Below, one piece after another: positions 34,830 through 45,800 of a stretch of DNA of 64,000 nucleotides (position 1 is the stretch's first letter; each line of letters opens with the position of its first letter). The position numbers and the translations under genes are program-made. The DNA lies in assembly GCF_004798865.1 (NCBI RefSeq), contig NW_025336346.1, positions 7,634,572 through 7,698,571 of the forward strand. The letters run 5' to 3'. The notes under the pieces are model-generated. The model did not search any database. It worked only from the letters and a program-made list of their open reading frames with translations, and was not told the origin of the DNA. The DNA is from Varanus komodoensis. Its lineage: Eukaryota; Chordata; Lepidosauria; Squamata; Varanidae.

Positions 34830-35035
34830 GCAAGCCACAACATAATCAGTCTCATGACAACCCATTCTGGATTGAACAACCCCTAAAATAAAGCTTGGGT
34901 TACCAGGGTATCTTGTTAATGAAAAATGAGTAATCCTGACAGCAGTAGGCTGCATTCAAATGACATGGCAACCCATCATGGCTAGTTACCTGTGATGGGT
35001 TGTAATGGTGTGCAAATCAGGTCAACATGTAAATA
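34830..35035. repeat. possible old non-autonomous DNA element
   Basis: Repeated short inverted words around tgacaacccattctgg, agcttgggttaccagggta, catggcaacccatcatggc and gtgatgggttgtaatgg. The composition resembles palindromic elements rich in aaccca/tgggtt. No terminal repeat could be fixed, so class is a guess. Confidence 0.3.
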
Positions 35036-35164
35036 AAGATGCCAGTCCTCTAATCTGATTGGTAAGCTGGATAAGGACAATATTCTTCAAGATGCCTCTT
35101 TAGAAATCTTGAGAAGCCAGCAACTTTTAAGGCAAGAGAATGACATGCCAGTTTCATGTCTGCT

Positions 35165-35405
35165 ACTTAGGAACACAGGAACACAGGAACAAGTTCTGCT
35201 ACTTAGGAACACAGAGAGTTCCATTAGACCAAGTCATGCAATTGATCAGTCCAGGTCCATACACTGACTGGCAGCAGCACTTCAGGATTTTAGATCAGAT
35301 TCTCCCTTAGAGATATTAAGAGGTATTTAGAGATACCTGGAGATATTAGAGGCAGATTCATAGACCCTTTGCTTGGAAAGCACATGATCTACCACTGTCA
35401 TTTAT
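35165..35405 (-). mobile_element. tRNA-derived SINE-like repeat, reverse orientation
   Basis: The plus strand has acttaggaacacag (twice), then cagtccaggtccatacactg and actggcagcagcacttcagg, and ends tttgcttggaaagcacatga, tctaccactg. The reverse complement of the end (cagtggtagatcatgtgctt) is a tRNA-like A-box head. Old copy; the first 50 bases contain a local duplication. Confidence 0.55.
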
Positions 35406-36069
35406 CCTAAAGGCTGAAGTAGGCTGTGGCTGCTATCTTCTGTAAAGCTCCCCAAATTTTTGTGCAACTACAGTACATCCAAAGCGTCATCAACAGTATT
35501 TATGGCCCAGAAGATGGCATTTCCATACTCATTCAGATGGGCAGCACACAAGAGATGTTTGAATTACCCTGTGCTTAAGTGTTCTTTGTAGTCATAAAAC
35601 ACATCCAGTTGGTCACACCTTACATATCTCCAATTTAGGAGGGATTAAGCTTTGATATGAGAATCCCTAGGTACCAATAATCCAGTTCCCTCTGTGTACG
35701 TTCCCTTTCAATCTTATAAGATTTTCAAGATGAGCTGTTTTCCCTCTAACTGCTTCCCTTACTTATGCTAATCTAGTTGTTCTGACATAAGAATTTTCTC
35801 TATATTTCTAGCCACTACCTCTTCTCCAAAGATGCCTTTTATCAAGAAGTTCATAATTCTTTTCCTTGTTCCTTCTTTTACCTAAGTCTTCCAGCTCTTA
35901 TTTGACATTGTCCTTCTCCTCCCACCCTTTGAGCTCCTCCCATTGCTTCTGGCCCCCATTCCAACCCTTAGAAACAGTGAAGGAGATGATGGTATCTTAA
36001 GATGCCATTGTGACAACGGGCTAAGCACATCTGCTCTTCAGCTTCTTGACCAGTGGAACCTGGGATTCG

Positions 36070-36165
36070 TTTAGGAGAAGCAGACCACTGGCTGGATCAA
36101 ACCACAAGGTCCATGTAATCCAGTATCTGGGCACCCTAAGTGAGCAGGAAGGTACTTTCAGGGAG
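36070..36165. repeat. interspersed repeat scrap
   Basis: gaccactggctggatcaaac, cacaaggtccatgtaatcca and gtatctgggcaccctaagtg follow a squamate repeat of the form actggatcaggcc-aaggcccatctagtccagc. Family not named with confidence. Confidence 0.4.
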
Positions 36166-37879
36166 CTCACAAGTGGGGACTGAAAACAACATCCCTTTCC
36201 AGGTATTGCTGTATAGCAACTGACACTGAATCACGTGTTTCATGAAACTATGTAAAGAAGGATCTTGGGCCTTTTTCATACAAAACTCACACATCTTGCT
36301 ATAAGGAAAAGTGCAAGTTCCTTCTCTGATTATCTGGAAGTGTAAGTCATTCACACACTTTCAAGGAGAAAATACTGGCACTGATATAGCACCTCAGAGT
36401 GTCAAAGCACTTCACATTCATTCCTTACAACATAGTCATATGGCTGGTTGTCCTGCCCCACATCCAGTAGGTAGGCCAAGGCTGAGAGAAAAGGCATCCT
36501 TTCCCCACAGTCCTCCAGTTTTTTTGGGAAAATTCTGTAGCACTGTATCCATACCACATATCCAAGCCACCCCTTCCCTTCATTGCACACCCATAGTACC
36601 AGATAGAAATGGCCTACATAACAGTTGCTCATCAGCCAAAGAAAGTCATATTATAGTTTTGAAAGCAGGATATAAAAGACCATTGCTAATCCTCTCAATT
36701 TAGGAAATGGAGAAGCAATATAGATTTATCTCTGTTTGCTACTGCCAAAGTGCAACATGCTACTTATTTGTAAGCAATTTTCAATTGGAATGGAAAGCAA
36801 CACAGGAAATCCCTACTACAACATCATCATCATAACTCCAAATCATAGGTGCACCCATATTAGCAGACTCTGGACAGATGCAGCACTTTCTTTTAAAGGA
36901 TCCCAATCCACAGGAAAAAAAGGGAGGGGGGAGCTCAAGGATACTGGACCCTTAAATATGTTTTCATGCTGATGCTGTTGAGAGTAGTCAAACCTACCCC
37001 CTCATGTCACCAGATATCCAGCTGGCCTTCACATATTTCCATGGCACCATTCTTACATTTTCATGGCAACAGTCAAAAGCTGTTATTAGTAAATTGTCAA
37101 ACAAGTGTTAGGAAGGCACATGAACACCTCAAACCCAATCCAGGAATGCTTCAGTGCAAGCTGTAGACTTTTGACTGTCTTGAAGGGAGACATGATGCAG
37201 TGGAGCTAACACACTTCTTATGTTTTCATGTCAGATTTTAATCCAAATACTCTGGCCCAGATTGTAATGCCATATCCTGGAAGAAAAATATTAGCAAAGC
37301 TACAGCTGGGGTATGAGTAAGGGCTGAGCAGCAAATTCAATGTAACTGTGATCTCCACACTTTACAATATAACCTCTAAAACTGAGTAAATGTTTATGGT
37401 TAAACATCATTCCTCAAGAAGCTGATGAGGCAGATCATGACATTCAAATAAAGATATTTATTACTTTCTCCTGGTTTTGAAACAAGGTATGTTCAAGCTC
37501 AGGTAATTTCACAGACAACTTTGAAGCAAAGACACATACTACATTTCCTGTTGCATCTCTGCTTCATGTAACCTTCTGGCCTGCCCCAGAACTAAGGTTC
37601 CATCTTCTGCACACTACAGAGGTCTAGCTTCTCCCTACTGAAGAGTATGAATAAACAATGTTCCACCTTCCTCTTGAAGTACAAGGCTGTATAATTAAAA
37701 CTATCAGGAACTATTAGAAACAGAACACGTATTGTGCTCAATTTTAGCTTTTAACTTTCATGCAATTCAACCACCACTGCTTTTTCAAAGCTCTTCCTGT
37801 GTCCTTGGAAAGTTATGTTCTCTTCTATTAGGACCAGTTAGTAGCCTAGTCACTTTATTTTGCTCCATCTGCTGTTTAT
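36166..37879. other. non-coding, no recognised feature
   Basis: A 130-codon open frame at 36311-36703 has no recognisable domain. Nothing else supported. Confidence 0.55.
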
Positions 37880-37965
37880 GAACAGTCTTCAAAGGCAGCC
37901 CAATGTAGAGCACACTGCAGTAATCCAGTGACGATACTGTTATGACATTGATCTTCTTTATCTAA
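37880..37965 (-). mobile_element. L2-like LINE scrap
   Basis: aacagtcttcaaaggcagcc, caatgtagagcacactgcag and taatccagt are the inverted form of the codons for the YCNALYxGLPLK region of the same family. It lies just before, and opposite to, the copy starting near 38000. Confidence 0.7.
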
Positions 37966-37999
37966 GAAGGGCGTTCCAAAAGTGCTTTAAATATTTTCT

Positions 38000-39023
38000 G
38001 TAATGTATGGTGACACACACGCTGGTGACTTCCCGCCTTGACTTCTGTAACGTGCTTTACGTGGGGCTACCCTTGAAGATGGTCCGGATACTTCAACTGG
38101 TTCAAAATAGAGCTGCCAGGCTGCTGACGGGGACTGGGCGTTGTGTTCACATGACTCCAGTTCTCCGTCAGCTTCACTGGCTTCCCATTGAAGTCCGGGC
38201 CCAATTCAAGGTGTTGGTGATGACCTATAAAGCCCTAAACGGCTTGGGTCCTGGCTACCTGAAGGAGCGCTTGCATCCATATATGCCCAGCCGCCCCTTG
38301 AGATCGGCGGGGGAGGCCCTTCTCTGGGAACCCTCTGTGAAAGAAATTAGGAGGCTGGGTACTCGGAGGAGGGCTTTCTCTGCGGTGGCGCCTAAGTTAT
38401 GGAACGCGCTCCCCAGAGAGGTCCGCCTGGCGCCGTCGTTATTTGCTTTTCGGCGCCAGNNNNNNNNNNNNNNNNNNNNNNNNNNNNNNNNNNNNNNNNN
38501 NNNNNNNNNNNNNNNNNNNNNNNNNNNNNNNNNNNNNNNNNNNNNNNNNNNNNNNNNNNCAGGACCCAAGCCGTTTAGGGCTTGGGTCCTGGCTACCTGA
38601 AGGAGCGCTTGCATCCATATATGCCCAGCCGCCCCTTGAGATCGGCGGGGGAGGCCCTTCTCTGGGAACCCTCTGTGAAAGAAATTAGGAGGCTGGGTAC
38701 TCGGAGGAGGGCTTTCTCTGCGGTGGCGCCTAAGTTATGGAACGCGCTCCCCAGAGAGGTCCGCCTGGCGCCGTCGTTATTTGCTTTTCGGCGCCAGTCG
38801 AAGACCTTTTTATTCAAGCTGCATTATAACTGTTAATATTATTGGATTTTATCTGGCCAGGGTGGCTTTTTTTATACTGTATTTTTGTATTTTAATTTAA
38901 TGTTTATATTTTTGATTTATATTGTAATTATTTTAACTTAGTGTTGTAAGCCGCCCCGAGGCTTCGGCGAATGGGGCGGCATAAAAATGTTTTAATAAAT
39001 AAATAAATAAATAAATAAATAAA
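38000..39023 (+). mobile_element. young L2-like LINE, 5'-truncated, interrupted by assembly gap
   Basis: An open frame reads TLVTSRLDFCNVLYVGLPLK, LVQNRAARLLTGTGRC, TPVLRQLHWLPIEVRAQFKV, TYKALNGLGPGYLKERLHPY, then RRRAFSAVAPKLWNALPREV and a natural end KTFLFKLHYNC-stop at 38836. The 3'UTR ends gtaagccgccccgaggcttc, ggggcggcataaaaatg and (AAAT)n. No stop in the C-terminal RT region and retained CpGs suggest a recent insertion. A 219-bp block is duplicated across the gap. Confidence 0.85.
38460..38559. other. assembly gap, 100 N, inside a LINE
   Basis: Exactly 100 N. The left flank (38241-38459) and right flank (38579-38797) are the same 219 bases, and 38560-38580 is the reverse complement of 38233-38253. 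Confidence 1.
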
Positions 39024-39418
39024 TATGTAGCATACAGAAAAATGTCCAGGTGTAGGGGTAGCTTAAATTTGTATAACTCTGTTTCCCGGGACAAAAGGAA
39101 TAGCAGAACATTCTAATTTGTTTCTGGACATAAAGTACTGATCTTAAGTTTGAGATCAGGGTACCTAAAGGACTCATTTCCACAAAAGCTTGCTTAAACT
39201 TTAAAATCTTCTTCAAAGGCACTGTTCACCATGCCCACATCTGAAGTTAGAAGGGTGATGCCTCTACCCCAGAATCTCCTTGCCCTCCTGCTCTCAGCCT
39301 CTTCCTTGTTAACATTTCAAAAGAACCCAAAGATGTTTCTTTCCTGCTGCTTTTATCACAATCTGATGATGCAAGCTTATTTGGTTTCTCCAACCAATAG
39401 TTTTTTGTTACCTGTTGA

Positions 39419-39502
39419 TTTTTTAAAACTATTTTATATTTGTTTAGCCACCCTGTGAATCCTTGGAATTAAGAGGCACATTATAAGTATCTTTAAAAAT
39501 AA
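39419..39502 (+). mobile_element. LINE/SINE 3' tail, diverged
   Basis: tttagccaccctgtgaatcc, ttggaattaagaggcacatt and ataagtatctttaaaaataa follow the gccgccctgagtcc-ttggg-agggcgg-atataaa tail pattern. Confidence 0.5.
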
Positions 39503-40484
39503 GCACATACAGTCAATGCCATAATATGGTTGTAAACATGCAGACAAAGTAGGAAACAGTGTTCTACAGATGTACTTGGAAGAAAAGAGACCTTTCCAGG
39601 AAAGAAAAGTCTTTATAACAAAGACAGAGCTCACAGTAGGAAATAGAATTCATCACAATTGTCAAAGTGAATGGCAAGAAAATTCTAGGAGCCATAATGC
39701 TTCTTTTTCTATTCACATGAGATAATATTGCTGTGCATCATCAATCTTGAGACAGAAAGGAACCCACACAGTATACTTCTACTTCCAACAGATGGTTTGA
39801 CCAAAAACTGTGCCATCTGAGTAGGAGAGGCTGCGTTTACTCTGAAACATTTCAATATATCCATCCTGAACTCAAGCTTGAAAAGTGCCCATGCCTCATT
39901 TGCATGATTTGCCCTGGATCTACAGCAATTCTGTGCGCATCATGTTCTATCAAACTGAGTATGTTAAGTGTCGGTGCCCTATGACGAGACTAGCAGCATT
40001 CAAGCATTCAAAGCATTCATGTATTAGGCACAGCAAACCTAAAAATGACGTGCAGATAATTACTAAGGGAACTGGTTGGACAGAAAATAATTTGAGCTGC
40101 TGTGAAAGCGGAGGCTGCTTTTAATGCTCTTTGGTGTGATCCCAGCAGGTCCAGATACGCGGCATTTACTTTTTTGTTCCATTCTTTGTAATTGTAAAAT
40201 TTAGCATGATTAATAATAATAGTAATAGCAGTAACAATCATTCATAATGCACTTTTGTGCTAAATGTTCTTCGCAAACCTTACGTATAGCTTGTGACATA
40301 AACAGTTCTACCTTAAAGGGAAAAGAGAATTTTACTGGATGCCACCTTGCACTCTGCACCTATCAAGAAGTGAACATTCTCAAGACTACAATTTCATTTC
40401 TCAGTACTCCAGAGGAACTTTCATCTCATCTTTGGTCAGAAGACATTAATAGGTTCCAGGAAATGCAATACAGTTCCAACTGGA
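39503..40484. other. non-coding, no recognised feature
   Basis: Nothing supported on either strand. Confidence 0.55.
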
Positions 40485-41372
40485 GATGGACAGAACAGTA
40501 GAGTTGGAAGGGGCAAAGAAAGGCATTGGGGCCAACCCCATTTCTTGCAGGACACCACGTTTCACCGTCCCGCCCAGATGGCTGTCCAGTTTCTTTCTGA
40601 ATGTTTCTTGTGTGGGACAGTCCACAGTCTCTCTAGGCAGCTGGTTCCACTGCTGTATTGCTCTGACAGTGAGGGAGCTTTTCCTGATGTCCAGCCTGAA
40701 TCTGGGTTGTCGCAACTTGAATTGATTATTCCGTGTCCTTCACTGTGGCATTAGCAAGAAGAGATCTTGACCTTTCTCTTTGTGACACCCTTTCAGGTAC
40801 TTCAAGAGGGATATAATATCCACATTCAGTCTTCTTTTCTCAAGGCTGAACAGTTCCAATTCTCTAAGTCTTTCCTCGTAGGGCAGTGTTTCCAAACTCT
40901 GGATCATTTTTATAGCCCTCCTCTGGACCCTTTCTAATTTTTCTACATCTTTCTTAAATCTTAGTGCCCAGAACAGGACACAATATTGCAGGTAAGATCT
41001 GACTAGTGAGGAGAACAGGGGAACTACTACTTCTCATAATTCAGATTAATAGAAATATTATTAATGTGCCCCAAAATAGCATTTGCCATTTTGGTGGCTG
41101 CATCGCATTTTTGGCTTATATTTAGCCTGTTGTCCACAATTACTCTGAGGTCTTTTTCTTTTTCAGTTCTGTTGAGCCACATATTCCCCATCTTGTACTG
41201 ATGCATTCGGTTTCTTTTTCCTAGGTGGAGGACTTGGCACTTGTTCTTACTGAATCTCATTCTGTTGCTTTCAGCCCAGTGTACAAGTTTTTCAAGATCA
41301 CACTGAATCTTCATTCTGTCTTCTAGGGTGTTTGCTATTCCATCCAGTTTTGTATCGTCTGCAAATTTGTGA
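40485..41372 (-). mobile_element. CR1 LINE, 3' part
   Basis: The plus strand begins acagaacagtagagttggaa, the inverted CR1 3' end. The minus strand encodes QPRFRLDIRKSSLTVRAIQQ, WNQLPRETVDCPTQETFRKK, then the upstream block DLEKLVHWAESNRMRFSKNK, CQVLHLGKRNRMHQYKMG and WLNRTEKEKDLRVIVDNRLN. Frames are broken between blocks, but this is the best-preserved CR1 here. Confidence 0.88.
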
Positions 41373-41404
41373 GGAAGTTCTTGAAGAACGGACTCAAATC
41401 ATTT

Positions 41405-41510
41405 TGTAAACCAGGGATCAGCAGAAAATTTATCTTTGTATGCTTTGAAATTCAATTCCCAACTTCCCTGACCACTGGCCATGCTAGTTCCCATTCACAG
41501 AAGAAAATGA
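41405..41510. repeat. weak family A palindromic repeat
   Basis: caattcccaacttccctgac, cactggccatgctagttccc. The centre matches the family; the arms are mostly lost. Confidence 0.35.
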
Positions 41511-41699
41511 TTAAAACAGCTCTGATGAAAATTAATGCCAGAAATATCTATTTCTGTAAAATGATGTCTATTACTATTTTTTAAAGAGGCTGAATGCTAT
41601 TTTTCAGTCATGTCCAATATAACATTGCATAGAAAATGACACTTTATAATTGCTCGCAAAACTTTAAAACACAAACTTGCTTGCAAAAAAAAGTTTTAT

Positions 41700-41970
41700 G
41701 TATGGTGATTGCCTTGTAATGACAACCCACAGAAGAGGCTGAGCATGCATTGTGTGGCATGGATTATCATTACGTAGATACCTGCACAATGGTTTAACTT
41801 CCTGGGTTGTAACCCAAAAATAACCCAGGGCTAGACCTATGGCTTGTTGTTGTGAACTCTTAAGGTATTAATGGTTAAGAATCCAGGACTGAATCACAGT
41901 GCAGACTTCGCATCTAAGGACTACTCAACAACAACCTGGATTATGTGCAAACCATGTCCTTTACATATGG
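41700..41970. repeat. possible old non-autonomous DNA element
   Basis: aatgacaacccacag, cctgggttgtaacccaaaaa, taacccagggctag, acaacctggattatgtgcaa. Many short aaccca/tgggtt palindromes, like 34830-35035. Boundaries uncertain. Confidence 0.35.
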
Positions 41971-42814
41971 CACATGTGTCAAGTGTGCAAAACCTAATTG
42001 AAAAAGGAAATACCACCTAAGCCTTAATTAGCTATGAATGATATGCAATTATTTGTTTAAAGTTGTGACCAAAATAAGTTTTATCATCTGAAAACTACAG
42101 AAAATTGCTATACAACTACTTTCAAAAGTTAGTTTTTAGTTGTACAAGAGCCAAGAAATAAAACTACAGCTCAATATGACAAAGCTGGAGCTGCTCCCAA
42201 TCATACCAATTAATAAACTGGAGTACTTTAGACAGAAGGCAGCAGAATGTATATCATTTTCCTCATCTCATTGGCAGCCAAACGAACATCACCAGCAATC
42301 ATGCAATTTTCTGTCAGCGTTATCACACTGCTTTATCATAAAGTCTGACTAGAAATGTGGTGAAAGTGTCCTCAGTTTCTATTCACCATGGAAAGAGGCT
42401 GACGAAGGAAGAGGCTTGCTGGCATAGGAGGAGAGATGAATCAAGTCTAACAGGCTGATCTAGCCAAGTGCTAGCTTTTTGTACAGCAAAATGGGCAACC
42501 CAAGGTGGAAAGGTGATTTTGCTGGCATAGATGAGGAATTCAATCCCCTATGTCATGGTGCCTCTTCAGAGTGGACTTCCAGTAAAATCGGTTGCCAACC
42601 AAGGATTTACAAGCAATTATCCTGATCTGGTTTGGGGCTATGCACATTTACTCTACAGTAAGAACCAAAGAGAGATCAGCTTCCTCAATGAACTCCATGC
42701 ATGCGTGCAGAGACCACGAAAAAGAACAATGCATTAGCACAACATATAGTTTGTCCCTAAGAATACACTCTGACCTGGTTTGAACATAGGTTCAGCAAAT
42801 TGCTGTGGGTTGTT
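41971..42814. other. non-coding, no recognised feature
   Basis: Nothing supported. Confidence 0.5.
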
Positions 42815-42952
42815 ATCTTCTTATACTTGTTTTATTGTTTTACTGTTTTATCTAAATATTATTTATATTGGTTGTTTATATGTTTTTAAATTTGTAAACC
42901 TCTCAGAGAGCCCATGGGCAGTGTAGAAGTGCAATAATAAATAAATAAATTG
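42815..42952 (+). mobile_element. LINE 3' tail
   Basis: T-rich 3'UTR, then gtaaacctctcagagagccc, atgggcagtgtagaagtgca and ataataaataaataaat, the typical L2-like/SINE tail. Confidence 0.7.
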
Positions 42953-43589
42953 CAAGTTAATTAGCTCAAGTTTTGCTGTGATGAGTGCAGGAAGCATTTT
43001 GTCACATTCTGAATATTCTTCCCCCAAACAGAGTGAGTGGGGCTTGCCAAGTGTCATCTGAATGCAGGCATTATGTGTTAATGACAGGTTAAATGACCCA
43101 CTGATAACCAACAATCCACGGATGAACATCGCCTCTCTGAGAAAAATCCACCCACATCTTTTTCCTTCATACTCTGCTACGTAAGAATGAACTCATGCAT
43201 GGTGTCTGCATCCACAGTGTTTAGCAGCTGTTCTTTTGCCTAGATAACAGTGACTAAAACATCCCACCTCTTTACAAGTCTGGAGGTAGCTTGCAACTAT
43301 TCAAGAACTAAATGACACCAGCCAACAATATAAAACCAAACAGCCACAACTTTAGAACACAACATTTCAACCAACAAAGCCAACACATGACAGATAGAGA
43401 TGTTCATATAGCCACATATCCCAGTAAAGAAGGCAAAATGAAATTTGTTCATTAAAAGTGTACTTTTAAGGATGGAAATAGATCAAATGGAGTTAGATGC
43501 TTTAGAAGCTTCTCTACCAAGGATGACACAATGACAGGTAAAGCTTCCTTGTCCAACAGAATGAGACATCAGATGCCTTTAGATCACTG

Positions 43590-43890
43590 GTTGTGTACAA
43601 GAGCTTACATCTGAACTTCAATCATCCAGCTACACTGGCTGCCAGTGCCTGTACTCACAAGCTCTTTCTTAAAAGTGCTGCATATACTACAAATCATTTA
43701 AGATCCCCATATATTATTCAATAGCCCCAAATTTGTCTCCTGGTGACATTAATGAATTAACAGCTCCAGGTGAACTTGCAGTGTTTTATATAAGTTACCT
43801 AGAGTCATCTGAACTGTCACCTGAGCATAATCATACAGGACTCACTTTTAAGAGCCTGACAAGGAAGGCAAAACCGCTATCGCAGTAGTT
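43590..43890 (+). mobile_element. ancient LINE RT C-terminal scrap
   Basis: Weak similarity to the LHWLPV..R..FK.L...YK..... region (ctacactggctgccagtgcc near 43633) with later ltfkslxxkxkp-like text. Very degraded. Confidence 0.35.
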
Positions 43891-45018
43891 TCTCTCTGAT
43901 ACTGAAGAAAGGGGTTTTCTACGGTTATCCACATTCTAATAAATGTAGAGAGTGAAGTGAACCCTGATGATCATTTACCAAGCACTAACTGTGTGCAGCT
44001 TGTACAGTATATTGAGGGCAGCCATGCATAAGATCCTCCCATATGTTGAGATGATCAGGTGTGAATGTGTGATAAAATTCTCCTCATCACTTAACAGAAG
44101 AACCGATGTACCTAGGACTGAAATTAGCACTTCGCAATGCCTGTCTATACTCAGAGGGAAATGATAAAAATAAGAGGACAACTGTCTAAAAAGTACAAAT
44201 GGAAGAATTTTACAGGAGAAAAATGCCATTTAAATGAAATTAGGGTAAATAAAAGGTTATTGTTTCTTTCATTCATGACTTCCCCTTGTGGATTTAGAGA
44301 CACCCCCCCCCCACACACACACAGCCACCATGAAAAACCTCTTTTCCAACACAAGAACACTGGTTAAAACTCTCTGTAAGTTGCAAATATTAGTAACAAC
44401 AATCATTTACCAAGACAGGAACACCAAGCCTGGGTTACCAGAGAACCAAAGCCTTTGCAGCAATTCTTGTCTTGCCCCTTCCCCTCCCACCCCTCACTTT
44501 CTTCACTTGGCCCAACAGAGTAACCATCAAATCATTTTTCTTTAGAGTTCTAATTTGAGCAGCATGTTCATCTTTTCAGTAAACTCAATTAAAGGAAACA
44601 GGAAGAGGTCATTATTAGAAAGCAGAAAAAATGGGTTCTGCGCCTACATGCTTTACAGCTCATTCTGCAAAGAGAAGGTGAACCGGGACCCCCCAGTTCT
44701 ATGCCCAAGGTCATTTCAAGTCCTACAAAGTTCTGTGCTTGCTAGTATTGCTGTAATGGTCTGTTATTCAGAAGAAACCTTCCAGTGGCAATATGCAACA
44801 AGGTCCCTGTGTGCTTAATGGGGTTCCTCACAAGGGGTCAAAAGGCAGGATAAAAATGCAGTGCTGCGGTCCCTGCAGCCGCAGCTTTACAGAGCAAATG
44901 CTGTGGGATGCAAGCTGCAGGGCTGGGGGTGAGGACGGGGAAAGGAACCTAAGCCTATGAAGGTGTTTCTGACCTATGAAAGAGCAGAGAGTTCTGTCCT
45001 CTTCTGTGTCTGATTATT

Positions 45019-45056
<38 letters not shown>

Positions 45057-45603
45057 TAGAGACAGGGCAATGGAATCCCACTGCAACCGATGCAGGAGGA
45101 GTAACTTGCATCAACAGAAGTACACATGTAGGAGGACACAAGTGGTGGGAATCTTCCATGCAGCAACCAGATCCTCAGTACGCTATAAACTTGAAACCAA
45201 CGTTTGTCAATATGGAAAGAAAAGGCCATTATTTGTCTTACAACAACAGAAAAAATGCTTAAATGGTAACTTAACAAGACACCTCTGCAAAGCTTGAACT
45301 TTACCCAGGGACTTTCCTAGCAAATAAAAATAAAATTAGTTGCGATGAAAGACATGAAGTGGGGCTTTCAACAAAATGTAGCCATGTGATGAGGTCATGC
45401 TTCATGTTTGCTTCAACCATGCTGCATTCTCTCAGGACCTCCATCTCACCACTGCTGGGACTTTCATTCTATGGTCACTCTCCATGCCCAGTTCTAACAG
45501 GCTCTTGGGGAAGCAGCCCCATAGTTTATCCCATAAAGATTCTTTCGACTTTGATAAACCTTTCCACTCCCCCAAGTATGCTAATATCTCTTCCTCAATA
45601 TGT
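43891..45603. other. non-coding with microsatellites
   Basis: C-run plus CA repeat at 44300-44324; (AAT)n at 45022-45056, eleven or more units. No exon found. Confidence 0.6.
45022..45056 (+). repeat. (AAT)n microsatellite
   Basis: Uninterrupted trinucleotide run of about 35 bases. Confidence 0.95.
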
Positions 45604-45800
45604 ATGGATTTTCTTTCTTTACTTATTACATTTCTATACCACGATTCTTCCTGCCAGGAACCAAAGCAATTTATATAAGCATCTCTCCATTTTATTCTTA
45701 CAGCAACTCAGTGAGATAGGTTAGGCTGAAAGTGAGAGACACACCCAAAATTACTCAATGAGCTTCCCGGCTGGATGTGGACTAAAACCATATCTTCTGA
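45604..45800 (-). mobile_element. tRNA-derived SINE, reverse orientation
   Basis: The plus strand has tacatttctataccacgatt, cttcctgccaggaaccaaag, acagcaactcagtgagatag, gttaggctgaaagtgagaga, and the end side atgtggactaaaaccatatc. Matches the outline of the SINE at 29122, with a degraded head. Confidence 0.65.

Noticed and set aside
36311-36703. 130-codon plus-strand open frame
   Set aside because: Low information content, no homology recognised, no regulatory context.
38007-38600. Open frame of 197 codons containing unknown residues
   Set aside because: It is the reverse transcriptase C-terminus of an L2-like LINE running through an assembly gap, not a host gene.
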